A DNA stretch of 64,000 nucleotides from Maylandia zebra (GCF_041146795.1 NC_135168.1:38944370-39008369); one strand, 5' to 3'; positions 41,381-53,807 are shown, counted from the first letter of the stretch. Notes: generated from the letters alone by a model not told the origin. Numbers and translations are program-made.

Positions 41381-42223
41381 AAAAAAGTTGAAAAGTTGAC
41401 AATGGCCACTTCAGTCCTACGTTTAAAAGAAGAAAATAAAAAAGTGGCAAACCCAACAAACTGCACTACCTACAATTTAGAAACCTTGATTTAAAGCAGA
41501 ATATACATATAAAAAAAAAGAAAAAAAGAAAAAACTTCAGGTCAGCAGGCACATGGTCACAGATGCTCTTACATATAATGAAAAAAACAAAAAGAAAAAA
41601 AAAAAAAAAAAAGCTGAAATTTGATGCCAAAAGCACACCCATTGCAGCCTTAGGCACAATATCAGTCATATACCACGATACTCTGCATGCTGATGAAGAA
41701 AAGCACTACATAACTTTAAACCAAAAACTATTAAAGACAGGAACCTGAGATATAAATTGAATTATCTTGCTACTTTAGCATGATCAGCAGCAAGATATTT
41801 CAACGTTAATCTCAAGCCATCACTGACAATGGAACGAGGACATCTAGGCGATGCATACCAACGCACCCATTACGTGACAAAGCAATAGGAAGCAGTACCA
41901 ATGTTAGGGTTACAAATGAAGTTACTCCATTTGTTGCATTATTTGGCTAATAAGATAGAACGAGAGGAGGGGGCATAGACAGCAGACAGCAACTGATCTG
42001 AATCTGTGAGCTGGGGAGGAGAAGCAGTGCAGTCTGCTGCTAGTTAGCTAATACTGTAGGTACTATGGGCCCTCATTCCCCCCAGCTTGAGTGAAATTGC
42101 ATGGAGGCAGAGGGAACAGAGGTAGACAGGGAGGCAAATGTGGAACAAGAGGACAGACAAAAAAAACAAAACAAAACAAACATTGAGAATGTGGAATCGG
42201 AGGAATAGCTACATAGCTGGTCT

Positions 42224-45200
42224 TCAGAAGCCCGATGGTGTCAAAACATTCATGTCCCGAGGTTTGAGTTTATGCGGCCGTGGGTTTTGCCGCTTGGCTT
42301 CAATGTCTGAGATTTCAATCTTGGGTGGCATAAATTTTGTAGGGTCATCAACCTTGAGGTTGACCTGGGTGTTGGTGCCATCCATGGTTGAGGATTTCTG
42401 CAGACCAAAATAAGATTGCAGAGACAAACCTGCAGGAGAGAGGTGTGGTAGATGATGCCATTAATTACTTAAGAGCTGCAAAGAGAAACACACAGCATCA
42501 CTGGTGTACCGTGTGAAATTTCCCTGAAATATTCCACCTACATGCCGTTATAGCTTCTATAAGAAAACTTTTAAATTGCACCTTATTCTGCATTTAACCA
42601 TGTAAAGCCTGAACCACGAAATAATTGCCAGAAAATTCTTCTTTAAAAAACAAAACAAAAAACTGGAATGTTTATTGAACTTTCTGACAAACTCAAGGTC
42701 TCAAAAAGGTCTAGTCTTTTACAGGGTTAAAATATGCATGTTACTAGGGCTGAACGATATATCGCATTTGCGATAATATCGCGACATGATCAAGTGCAAT
42801 TTTCTAACCGCAAAGGCTGCGATTATACTCTGGACATGTCCAAATTCATGGGCTGCATCCTCCTGAGGCCGCATTTGTAGACCGATTACGTTACAGCGAC
42901 GCGCCGAAGGCTGTCCAAATTACTACCATATCCCAGAATTCATAGCGCGGCCCAGCCAAACTCCAGTTTCCAGCAATGGCGGCCGCTACTAAGTTTTAAA
43001 ATTACTCATACTAATCTTTCTGGGTCACAAAATAAACTTTTAACATATTTTCAGGCGAGAAAGTAGTTGTGTAAACATCAAATATCTGCTCGGTTTATCA
43101 AGATATCCCATATTTGCAAAAGTGCTTCGACGTTTTCAGAGGCGTCTGCTACCCACCAGCTCGACAGCTAGCCGGGAGCTCGAGGGTTACTGATGCGGCC
43201 GAGAACGGCACAACTCCCGGCACATCATTTTCAGATCACCGCGGAGTTTCGCTGCTCGGGTTAAACGTAATATATAAGTCACTTAGACAACCTAAAAATG
43301 TTATTGTTGGGCTTTTTTCAGTGTTTTGTTTGTTCGTGAGTAAATCGGTTTGGCTGAGATTAAAGTTATTAGATTAGATAAAATAAAACTTTATTAATCC
43401 CCCGGGTGGGTTCCTCCTTGGTTTTCACACAGCTGACTAAACGTCAAACAGAAAACTTATTAAACAGAAGTATGAGACAGTCGAGAATTTACACCAGTGT
43501 CTGGTTATATTTTAGATAGCAAGAAGCAGACGGCCGAGTTTATTAAACTCCACCGAGACAGCGGTGACGCTAATCAGAACTAGACCGTCCAATTTCACGC
43601 CTTTAAATTTTAAAGGCGTGTTTGTGTGTGTGTTTATACAATTGCTATTATGTTTGCACTTTATGTGTAATGTTACTGACTGCAGAGATCAGTAAGATGT
43701 GTGTATTTTTTATTTATTAGTTTTATTTATTTAATATTATTTTTTAATTGAATGACTGTCTAGTAGTTCACAGATGTCGAAAAACTGAGTGTGGTAAAGC
43801 CACTGATTTTTTTTTATGTATATTTCTGCAATCTGCACATTGTACTGACTTTCATTTTAATGTTTACACCAGGGTTCCTTGTCAGCACTTTATGCTCAGA
43901 TGTTTGTAAGCTAAAAATAAACTATTGTGTATGTTCAAATATACTGTTGTGATTGAAGAAGTTAAATAAAAATGTCAGTCATCAATTCATGCATCACCTC
44001 ATGTCATCATAACAGAGGTCTGTCTTCCAGGAAAGAACAGTTTAAAATTAATGTAATATAGTATTGGCCATACTATATGATGTATTGCTTGTCTTTGTTT
44101 AATAATACAGAAGACAAAGACCTTAAAAAATAATCGCATATCGCATCGCAATATTGGGGCAAAAAAAAAAAAAAAAAAATCGCAATTAGATTATTTTCCA
44201 TAATCGTTCAGCCCTACATGTTACAGTGAAAACAAGCTATGTTATCACATGTGATTAGGATCACATTTTCTGTTTTGGTTTCTGTGATGCGAGGCCTGTC
44301 TTTGTAAACAGTTCTGCAGGTTGTGGTTTCAACATGGCTGTGGTATGACTAGAAGGAAGTAGTTTCAAATGCTATCAATTTACAAACTTTTTTCTCCCCC
44401 AAAAATAAAAGGGAGGGTCAGTGCAGTTTCTTTTGATGTAAGGTTCAGGGGTATGACAATTCACCCTATTCGCAGAGTATCGGCATAGAAATGCTAAAAG
44501 ACTGAAGATACAGAAACAGGCGTGAGCACAAATCTTTTACCTGTGCTGGTTTCAGAGCCAGGATCAGTGGGGGACTTCTGTACCACAGATCGGATTCCGA
44601 AGAAACTCCACCTATCACCTCCTCCTCCTTCATTTCCTCCCATGTCTGTGCTTGGGTTGGGACTGTGGGTCTCAGGTGCAGCAAGGAAAGGTGCAGGACT
44701 CAGATGAAACCAGTTCCTGTATTCCCATTACCCAAGAACAACATGAACATACAGCCAATTGGAAATTGTACAAATGTATAAATATAAGGGGGTTTCTTTG
44801 CTGAATGACAACTGGCTTTACAACAGTACAGTTCCTACCTGCGATGAACACTCGGTGAAGAGTAGGGACTAACGCAGGGGGTGATGTTGGGAGTAACAGA
44901 AGGGGTGCCACTTGGGGTGGTTGATGCTGATGTTGTAAGCCTGTCCTCCTTAAAGTTTCCACTTGGCATTCTCAACTTCTGCACAGCAAGAAAAACAAAA
45001 ACAGTTTAAAAAAAAAAAAAGTCACAAGCTCCCATCTGCTCCACTGTCAGTGTAAATTTATTAAACAGTTTTAATCTTCCCACATGTGTCTGGCCAGCAC
45101 AAAAGCACAAACAGTGCTGTTTTGTTTCCCCCGTGACCCTGTTTGTAAGTTTGTTGTTTTATGATCTTTTGTTAATCTGTCAGTGAAACAACTAATTGTA

Positions 45201-48200
45201 TTTACAGAGCAAACATCCCTAAATACGCAATGCACAAGGTCAACACTGTTTTACTTGGTTTGCAGATCGAAAAATAGGACGTCACAGGTTCTCAGAGCCT
45301 ATTGCCATTGACTACGTTATGCAGGTGGGAACACAGATCAAAGGTTAGAAACAAAGTGTGCAAAAATTACTCATCTTAATTTATCATTAAACAGCAGTAA
45401 ACACATTAAGAACCACAGAACTGTTACGCACCAAATTAAGCTTTCATTACATAACTTCGACTTTTTCACAAAATTGATTGAAATCCCTGAAACACCTACG
45501 AAAAACAACAAATCCATGTTAATGTATTTGTCAATCATCAGTCGTCTTCAGTTTTAGTACAGAGTAAACAAAAGCTACTTTTTGACTAAAGGCAAAAAAA
45601 CCCAAAAACAAATCCAAGTTCCACTATACTTGCCATCAGACTTAAATTGAGTTCATGACTAATCTCTTGAAAAACATTTTCAGTGCCCAGTTTCCATTCG
45701 GTATGGGCATATTCCCAATCATATGGCAAATGCCCTTCCAAGCTCATATCTCCATTGTGCATGAGGCCCTGCTTTCTACTCTGGGTAGAGTCCATTTTGC
45801 AAATGAAGAGCGCAAAGCAACGTAGTGGCCTTTTAAACACATTACTTGGGTCAGTAACCTAGTTCGTCACTACTTGAACCCGACTGGCCCTCAGCCAGAA
45901 CGATCAACATGGAGGTCATAACAACAGCCTGCCACATGCAAACAATTCTGTATAGCTTATAAAGTGTCAGAAAGCTGAAATAAAAAATAAAAAAAATAAA
46001 AAAAGAGTAAAGACATACAAAAACCACAAATACACTAACACAGCAAAAATAAATAAATACACATATCGCACGGAAAACCTCTGGTAGTCGATTTGTTCCT
46101 CGTGTGTATATAAAACAAGACAAAACCCATTTATTACAGTTACGTAATAAATAAAACGCTTTTCAAATAACACCACCTAAAGTGGAATCTGTGTGAAATC
46201 TGGTTTCAATACAGATACAAGAGTTTAAAAAAAAAATAATGCCAGCACCAGTCTGTGCCTCGATCATTTCTTAGCGTTAGGCCTCATGATAGCAAAATGA
46301 TGATAGTGCGGGGCAAACAGAGTAATTATCCAAGTTATATATTTACATCACGCTCACTTAGCAAGTGCGAAGGGCTTCCCAAGCCCCTAAAGTTACCCTT
46401 TCAGGTTATTTTATTTACCTGAAGCTTCCACTCACGGTAAGCAACACGGCCTTTAAATGTCTGCTGGTTTCTAGTTAGCCAGTGCTAACCAAGGCCAAGA
46501 ACCACACAATGGTTAACTACTTTAACCCATCAATACGCAAACCACCATCCCCTCCTTTGTATTGCGAGATTCACGGTAGTTGATATATGCCGATCATTTA
46601 TTTTTATTGTTCCGAATAAATACGTTTGTTTGAATGCTAGCTTCGCTAACGGCGTACAACACCTTCGACCTGACTGTCGTCAACTAAAGCAGCGACGTCT
46701 GACTAACCTTTTTATGATAACTTTTCGTTGACGCCTCGGTCCGACAATTTCTTTCACTTTGTCCATAATTTCCAGTTTAACTGACGATTATTTTTCACAA
46801 AAACGACGACGATACAGTCTATGCAGCAAAGTAGGCCTTTTCTGGTTTTGGTAGGAGCTCTGTGATTGGTCCGTCTCGGGGAACAGGAAAAAGGAAGGGG
46901 TTTGGTTTGTGCAGGGGCGTTGCTTGGCAACAATACTGCAAGAACTACAGCCTATGGAGCCAGCGCAGAGCTCATTACGTAATTTGTTTATCAAGACGTT
47001 TTGCCATGTTAACAATATGTTGTTATGTAATTAGAAGTGCACATATCAAGTTTCTTTAAGTAAAAGTTTACTTAGCTTACCTTACTAAGTGATCTTTACA
47101 CGTTAATGATATTCAGTAACTTTGTGAGGTCAATAAGAATTAGGTCAGTAAATAGTAAATTTGAGGACCTGTAGGTGGGTGGCTAGTTGTGGTGAGGGAT
47201 ATATATTGTCCTCTTCTTTCTAAAAACTAATTGCTCATGCATGTATGAAAACTAAAATCCAGCCGATAATTCATACAAAGTAGATGTTAACATTTAACAT
47301 GGGCAGCACGGTGGCACGGTGGTTAGCACTGTTGCCGCACAGCAAGAAGCACAGCAAGAAGCTCCTGAGTTCAATTCCAACATCAGGCCGGGGTCTTTCT
47401 GTGTGGAGTTTGCATGTTCTCCCCGTGTTTGCGTGGGTTCTCTCCGGGTACTCCGGCTTCCTCCCACCGTCCAAAGACATGCAGCTTGTGGGGATAGGTT
47501 AATTGATTAATCCAAATTGTCACTAGGTGTGAGTGTGAATGGTTGTCTGTCCCTATGTGTTAGCCCTGCGACAGACTGGCGACCTGTCCAGGGTGTACCC
47601 CGCCTTTCGCCCTATGACAGCTGGGATAGGCTCCAGCGCCCCCCGCGACCCTGAAAAGGATAAGCGGAAGCGGATGGATGGAACATTTAACATATACTTC
47701 TTAATTATGCTAATCGGGGGAAAGACAGTCATTGCAAGCTATTAAAAAACTAGGTCTCTAATTTTCATGATAATCTGCCCCAGAGTAGGTCACTTTCACA
47801 GCATAAATTACTATGGTGATCTGCATTTGGAAGAAAACCCAGGATTAACTCTGTAGTTACCCAAATAAGATGAAATCCTGCCTTGTAGCACAGGCTTTAA
47901 ATATATATCTGAGCCAGTCCATCAACTTAATTTGATAAGGGTCAGATTTATGATGTGTTTTTTTTAATGTACTCTTTTTAATAATAATAACAACAACCTT
48001 CTGACAAATGACATTTAGGTGTGCATTTTCTTTTGAGTTCATTGTTACTTGCGGTCAGTGATTAAAACTGTTAATACTCACCGGCAGTGTGACATCACCT
48101 CGTCTGTGAATGTGGGTCTCTTCAGCAGAAAGGCCCTTGTGAGGGTAATAACCAGACTCTGTTAGTCCAGCCTGGTGCTCAAACTCTTCAAGGCTCTTGT

Positions 48201-49057
48201 GGGATTCCTCTGAGAGATTATGGGAACATTGCAGACAACTAGTCAGTGTGTTTAAGGTGCTGCACTCCAGCATAGCTCCACTAACACTCTTAAGATTGTT
48301 TAAGTGGGAGCCAAGTCGTTCTGAGCATCATAATTCATGTAGTGGACAGTGGCCTTGTTAAGTAACTCTATATTTTTAAATAAAGTTGTTTAGTGAAGTT
48401 GCTTTCGTGGACTTACTGATCCTTAGCGAGCTCATTAAAGTGGTGGCTTTGGCTTTCACCACAGGCCCAGGAGACTTGGCTGATGGTGCTCCCTCAACGC
48501 TCAGTAACTTCCCACCACTCTTCCCTTCCTAGTCACACAAATCCTAAGTGTTAGGCTGCACTTACAAACTATTAGAAATGGAGCAAATCAGAAGTGCACG
48601 CACCTAACATTCAAGAAGCATTTACACGCAACTAATACAAGGATCATTTTGTTCCGGTAACCAATTCAAAACAACGTGGGTTAGAAAATAAGGGTAAACA
48701 CGGGAGCACCTCAGTTTTCCTGAACCTGTTCTGTGGGATAACAGGTTCTTTCCACAGGATGTTGACAGTCAAGTCAGAAGGTGGGGAATGCATAGGGCCA
48801 TCCATGTTCTCATCATAGCTGATATTGTGTCGTTGTATTCCAATTGGAGATGATAATGCACCCATGAGGCAGGACGGCGTGCCGGACTCAAGTACTGAAA
48901 TGAAGGAAAAGGACACATTACTGTGTAAATAAACAAACAAATAAACAAGAGAAAAAAGTTTTCTGTTATCAGTACAAGATAATCACTTGTCTCACAGTTT
49001 AACTCTGCCATATCTCAAATCTTGTTTACCTGGAATGTCTCCCCGTCCTGAGGCCAT
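42224..49057 (-). CDS. p33monox: p33MONOX (KIAA1191) homologue, complete
   Basis: Homologue of human p33MONOX, annotated as a putative FAD-dependent monooxygenase though biochemical support is thin. Eight coding exons: 49057-49030, 48894-48710, 48528-48417, 48209-48082, 46460-46419, 44978-44839, 44698-44541, 42429-42224. They sum to 999 nt, 332 aa (human 305). Matching blocks in order: SSPIGIQRHNISYDENMDGP with HSPPSDLTVNILWKEPVIP; PVVKAKATTLMSSL; EEFEHQAGLTESGYYPHKGL; RVAYREWKLQ; NPSTDMGGNEGGGGDRWSFFG; and the C-terminus KLKPRDMNVLTPSGF, which matches human KPRDLNVLTPTGF. The segment from 44839-44978 is a Ser/Thr/Pro-rich linker longer than in human. No classical Rossmann GxGxxG is visible. 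Exon 46460-46419 was placed by phase and homology. The donor at 48082 (GTGAGT) was preferred over a weaker GTGATG 17 nt upstream because it keeps the frame into that exon. Confidence 0.92.
42430..44540. other. Last p33monox intron, mostly a transposon
   Basis: Holds the 1,472-bp hAT-like element at 42745-44216. Flanking DNA shows nothing else. Confidence 0.7.
42745..44216. mobile_element. Non-autonomous hAT-like element, 1,472 bp
   Basis: Begins TAGGGCTGAACGATATATCG and ends TAATCGTTCAGCCCTA. It is flanked by a perfect 8-bp duplication, CATGTTAC, at 42737-42744 and 44217-44224. The interior from about 42931 to 43545 matches the element at 1398-2392 closely, with an extra block at about 43369-43421 (ACTTTATTAATCCCCCGGGT), itself a common fish repeat tail. 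No transposase gene. Confidence 0.88.
45586..45840 (-). other. 84-codon open frame of unknown status in a p33monox intron
   Basis: The segment from ATG at about 45795 reads MDSTQSRKQGLMHNGDMSLE and continues through AHTEWKLGTENV, with hydrophilic, protein-like composition. A weak donor, GCAA|GTATAG, follows, but no clean acceptor joins it in phase to neighbouring exons. I do not recognise a homologue. It may be an alternative exon or chance. Confidence 0.2.
46708..46766 (-). CDS. Candidate alternative first coding exon inside a p33monox intron
   Basis: An ATG at 46766 opens MDKVKEIVGPRRQRKVIIK and meets a donor, AAAAG|GTTAGT. It ends in phase 2, so it cannot join exon 46460 or 44978 in frame, but it is compatible with exon 44698-44541 (AG+T). 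Its position 100-160 bp downstream of CCAAT and X-box motifs makes a real first exon plausible. Coding function is unproven, and no family is recognised. Confidence 0.35.
46865..46931. promoter_or_regulatory. Promoter-like cluster: CCAAT box and RFX X-box
   Basis: ATTGGT (reverse ACCAAT) at 46865-46870 and GTTGCTTGGCAAC, a near-palindromic RFX X-box, at 46919-46931. Both lie upstream, on the minus strand, of the candidate exon at 46708-46766. X-boxes are typical of ciliary gene promoters and of MHC class II promoters. Confidence 0.5.
47301..47681 (-). mobile_element. Common fish retroposon, copy 2 (reverse)
   Basis: Reverse complement of the copy at 28883-29269, from GGGCAGCACGGTGG to GCGGATGGATGG. 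A 12-bp duplication, AACATTTAACAT, occurs at 47289-47300 and 47682-47693. It lies in a p33monox intron. A small internal duplication, CACAGCAAGAAG, occurs near 47338-47361. Confidence 0.85.
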
Positions 49058-51282
49058 TATGTTCTGAGCAGCTGACTGCAGGAAACGGTGGGGTCTGACA
49101 GCTTGGCCGTTAACCTGACACTCAGCTTGATGCTGGACTCAGATCTGACCACTTCATCACATGACACCAGACACGGAAAGTTATTAGGCTCACAGAAACG
49201 AATGTAAAACACTGCTCACTAATGTCATTTCTTTTACCTGGGGAAGAAGGTAGGCCTACACATGTACTCTATGCATATGTTTAACAACATGATTATGGGT
49301 AAGTGCAAAAAATAAACACAACAGACATTAATTACTGAACACAGTGCAAGATGTCCTGACCTGCCTTAAATAGAAATACAGAGTCTGATTACAGCAGCGC
49401 CATTAATATCAGTCACACATAAATTCCTGCTGATAGCAGAGGAGTACAGCAGAGGTGGCCAAATTTACCCAAATGTCGATAGTACTGGTATCAGATTAAT
49501 ACTAGCGTGACAAGATTGACACTTTTTTCTATCATTTAAGTTCAGTATTCAGCCCAATGAATAATTTCAAAAGATTTTTAATACAGTTCTAACACATCAA
49601 AGCATCAGAAGCTGACCCAAAGTGTTTAGAGACAGGAATATTTACATTTCAGGTAAAAAATAAATAAATAAAAAAACAGTTTTGAAAATGTTAGGTATTT
49701 TAGTACCATGGTAGCATTTACTGGATATTGTTTTATAGTGACATTATGCAGGAAAACTCTGTCATTCAATAAGGCCCCTTTGTTTCAGTGTTTTTCTCTT
49801 TGACCCAAGAATTGATGTGTGAGAATCACAGGCTGGTACAAGGTTGAAATACCACAGAGATCACTCCCTCAGCTACATTAGTTTCTTAATCTTTTAGACG
49901 CCTGTTGAAGGCCAAATGGTTTGTTTCAGATTTCACTAATGAAAGAACTCTTTATTTTGTGCCTTGAAAATATGTCGCTGAGATAATCACAATTGTAGCT
50001 GAATTGATAAACTACACAAAGGATGCTTCTTCACCCATGGGCAGGAAGACGCTGCCTTATCTTGGTCTGTACTGGTTTAAACTGATAAATCTGCTGTCTC
50101 ATGAATTTTACCCTCTATATAAACTGTTGTACTTGTGAATAAAGTTGAGTCACTTTGGGAAGACAATCTAAAGCAGTCTCTGTTTTCTTGTTCTCCCAAG
50201 CTGCTCCCGAGCTCGTACTAACACGCTGAATGGCATGCTTGAATATTACTTGAGAATATATTTGACTGTGTTACAGACTAAGGGACATTCTCTGCTGATA
50301 GGTGAAGGTACATTCTCTGCTGATAGACGTCCACGCCTCGAAGGAAGTCGATCCACGGATTAGGCCCTGGAAACCGTTTCCTTCAGAAAATATATGAAAA
50401 GTTGAAAGGTATGCTTTTATTTTGCTAAATCATTATTTTGGAAAGAAAAAAAGCACAGTGAGTATGTAGTGAATGTTAAAATGTGTTTAGAAATCGCAGA
50501 ATAATGATGATCCCTTTCATAAATCATGACACAACTACAACATATTCGGCATCAGTATTGACACTTTATATAGTGTATTTTCTTGGTAGCAGATTGATAT
50601 CACAATCTGTAGTATCGCACAACACTACAACACAACCGAGCTCTGGATTAAACAAGGAAATGACACTTTTTCATTTCCGTCTGACAGCTGATCCACAGTT
50701 AGTTAGTTCCCTATTCAGTCGAATAAAACCACACTCAATCTTGTTTAGCTCCCAATCGCCGTGATCTGAGCTCACTTTCCAGCTGAATGCGCTCTTAAAT
50801 GAATGAACTCAGAATGTGACATGTTTCTCATACATATTGCAGCAGAATTCAGATTTTGCAGACACGGGTCGGTGGTGTTTAGTAGTCCGGTCTACTTTCC
50901 AGACAGCTGACATCGTGCTGTTCACGTCGGCGCTCATGGAAGCCAGATACAGTGACTTGCAAAAAGAAAAAAGAAAAAACGCACACACCCCTCCCCCGAA
51001 AGAAAAGAAGTCATGGGGATGTTTGACTCGTGTCGGTGTAGGATTTTAAAAAAAACGCAAACTAGCTGTAATGAATGAGGAATGATACATGACTCACGCT
51101 GCAGTGTTTTCCCGAGAAAAATACATGTATGTAAAAACAGAGAAGCCCATTCAAACCACTTTAAAATGATGTGATTTGCAATAGGCTATACATTTAGTTT
51201 GTATATACATACAAGATCTACATTTTAGGTTGTCCAGAATTTGCACGATCCCTTCATCGTATATTTAAAACTTAAAACTCAC
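49058..51282. other. p33monox 5' UTR segment and first intron
   Basis: Noncoding. The ATG exon continues to its acceptor at 49075. The intron upstream (49076-51282) shows no other exon or complete mobile element. Confidence 0.55.
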
Positions 51283-51480
51283 CCGTGAAGAATTCTCTCA
51301 CTGTCCCTCTGAAATTACTCCACAGCTGCAGTGATTTCGTTGCCACTGTCGCGCCGATTTGGGATAACGAACAAAAAGATATTGTTTGTTTGTTCGCCGG
51401 CTAGTTTATCCATGACTTTTGGACATGCAAACAGAGTCCATATGCCCACGTCACGGTGAACGTACCTCCTTGGCAGCAGC
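51283..51480 (-). other. p33monox: Probable noncoding first exon and promoter of p33monox
   Basis: A strong donor, CACGG|GTGAGT, on the minus strand has its last exon base at 51283, preceded by a CpG-containing stretch (GGCGCGACAG, GCCGCCGCGG). TGACGTGG on the minus strand at 51446-51453 resembles an ATF6/CREB-type site. The 5' limit is approximate. Confidence 0.55.
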
Positions 51481-52294
51481 CTAAGCCGCCGCGGAGGGAT
51501 CCGCTGAAACTTGACTCAGTATGTTTTGATGTGGTGCAATAGATCAAGATCGTTACTGTGTATATTTTATCACCTCATAACAATCCTGAATGTTATACTT
51601 CAAAGCTGAGGCGATAAGGCAGGTTTGCTTGAATCTGCAGTGAATTCCTAATCCCCATTCATTCTTATCATTTAAAACTTTAGATCTTTTTTATTTTTAA
51701 ACTTTAGCGTTTTACATAAGAGGAGTTGCAGTAATGGTGAAGTTTAAAGGGTTATCTGCAAAGATTAGACTTGATCAGTGTGATCAGCGTTGTGGGCCTT
51801 GTAAGATCCTGGCCTTTTATTTAAAAGGAACTGCAGTTTAAGACTTGGTTTCAAAGCTAAGGTTAGACTGAGGTCTAGCCGTGGTAAAAGCATTGGTAGA
51901 TGGCTAAGGTCACCCTTGGGTTCAGGGAATGCACATGCAAATTATGTGGATGAGGGTGTGGTGGATAGCAGCCTATAGGACTCTGGAAAGTTCAGCCACC
52001 CCTGTCAGTGAGGACATTGCTGACTGCTGACTGGACCCTGTAATCCCAGTCTGTTTGCAGCTTCAGTGTCATGTGTACTATTTGATGCCAGACTTTAACT
52101 TCTTAATTTCAATGCTTGGCAATCTGCTTGAAAGTGTGCAACCACTTCCACAAATATCCCAGAGGTGAAGCTGTTCTGAATGGAGGGTTGGGTTGCAAGT
52201 CTTCTGAGTCAGCATCTTGGACTGTTCAGCATTTACAAGAAACATTTTGTAATAGTTATTGCAACAGAAATGGGTCATCACAGCTGACGCTGAA

Positions 52295-52296
<2 letters not shown>

Positions 52297-52381
<85 letters not shown>
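52297..52381. repeat. (CA)n microsatellite
   Basis: About 42 uninterrupted CA units, likely highly polymorphic. Confidence 0.95.
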
Positions 52382-52384
<3 letters not shown>

Positions 52385-53401
52385 AAAAGCTCTCACGGTT
52401 TTGAATAGTCAATGTGAAAGTTGATGTACCATCTACTTGTGGTTTCTCCAGGAGAGAAATTCACAATATATTTTACATTTTTTATATGTAATATTCTAAT
52501 TGGACTAGCTGTTGTGATTGCAGGAAAGGGAACCAAGTGCAGGAATCTGAAAGAGGAAGAAATAAGTTCTCAAAGACAGTAAGACAGGACTATTTATACA
52601 CACATGTCAGGAGGTTGAAAACAGGAGGATAAACAGACACAAGGTCATCACAGGTGAAGACAATGGCAACGAGCTAGGAGGTGAAATAAAATTAAACATG
52701 AAACACAGAAGACAAATTATTACAAAACTAAAATGGGACATGAATAAGAATAAGAAATGCTTACACATGAATAAACTTAACATGGGAGGAGGACAAAGTG
52801 GAATACAGAGAGTAAGATCCTGAAGGGACTAATTAAATATATAAGCAAAACGTATAAATAAAGCATAACTAGAACAGGACTAAAAAATAAATGAAAATCA
52901 TCTCATGGGTCAAATTAATACAATTCAGAATTAGAGGGAACATTCATGCTCCATTCTTTGGTCTCATACCTTCATATTTCTAGAATATCATTTTTTTCAG
53001 CAACTCAAACCTGCTTAAAATCAACCGTCTTGTTTGTTTGTTTGATTTTGTCTCCTTTAGCCTCTACCTCTTGTTATGTATAGCAGGATTGTGTGTGTGA
53101 CTGGCTGTGCTGTGCTATTTGCATGTGCTAAATGTTGCCACTGTGTTTCATTATGTTAAAAGACTAATTCAAGTGGAAAATTCTATAATATTTTCCATTT
53201 CCCTGAGACATATTTTAGTAATTTTTAGCTGATTATTTTTGCACTGATGTGCAATATCAAGCCATTTTCTTTAAAAATACTACAAATGACATGAAAGTCT
53301 GATCAGTTTTTAGTCAAATTAATATTCAAATTCAATCACTACTGCAAGAATTCAAAAGAGAATCTCATAGATTGTAAGTAAAGATAGAAGCAACTGATTA
53401 T

Positions 53402-53807
53402 CCATCCATTCACTTCCGCTTATCCTTTTCAGGGTCGCGGGGGGCACTGGAGCCTATCCCAGCTGTCATAGGGCGAGAGGCAGGGTACACCCTGGACAGG
53501 TCGCCAGTCTGTCACAGGGCCAACACACAGGGACAGACAACCATTCGCACTCACATTCATTCGCACATTCACACCTAGTGACAATTTGGATTATCCAATT
53601 AACCTATCCCCACAAGCTGCATGTCTTTGGATGGTGGGAGGAAGCCGGAGTACCCGGAGAGAACCCACGCAAACACGGGGAGAACATGCAAACTCCACAC
53701 AGAAAGACCCCGGCCTGATGTTGGAATTGAACTCAGGACCTTCTTGCTGTGCGGCAACAGTGCTAACCACCGTGCCACCGTGCTGCCGCAACTGGATGGA
53801 TGGATGG
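53402..53807 (+). mobile_element. Common fish retroposon, copy 3
   Basis: Same sequence as copies 1 and 2, here ending in a (TGGA)n tail. An 11-bp duplication, CAACTGATTAT, occurs at 53391-53401 and 53808-53818. Confidence 0.85.

Larger units (their letters stand above)
33761..42223. other. Intergenic region between gfpt2 and p33monox
   Basis: About 8.5 kb with no ORF, exon string or RNA gene that I recognise. Simple sequence includes (AAAAC)n at about 34861-34912, A-rich tracts near 35548-35575, C-rich tracts near 38030-38060, and (CA)n at 41347-41379. The last kilobase is probably p33monox 3' UTR, with a minus-strand AATAAA at 41253-41258. Confidence 0.55.

Noticed and set aside
44466..44684. 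Minus-strand ORF beginning MLHLRPTVPTQAQTWEEMKE
   Set aside because: Wrong frame of the p33monox exon 44541-44698; the frame encoding NPSTDMGGNEGGGGDRWSFFG matches human p33MONOX.
48083..48099. Weaker p33monox donor GTGATG at 48098
   Set aside because: Using it would require an acceptor with a poor pyrimidine tract for the next exon; the GTGAGT donor at 48082 gives a clean in-phase junction.
52078..52385. Long ORFs on both strands of about 90-100 codons
   Set aside because: Both run through the (CA)n tract; Cys-Val and Thr-His repeats are artefacts of the microsatellite.
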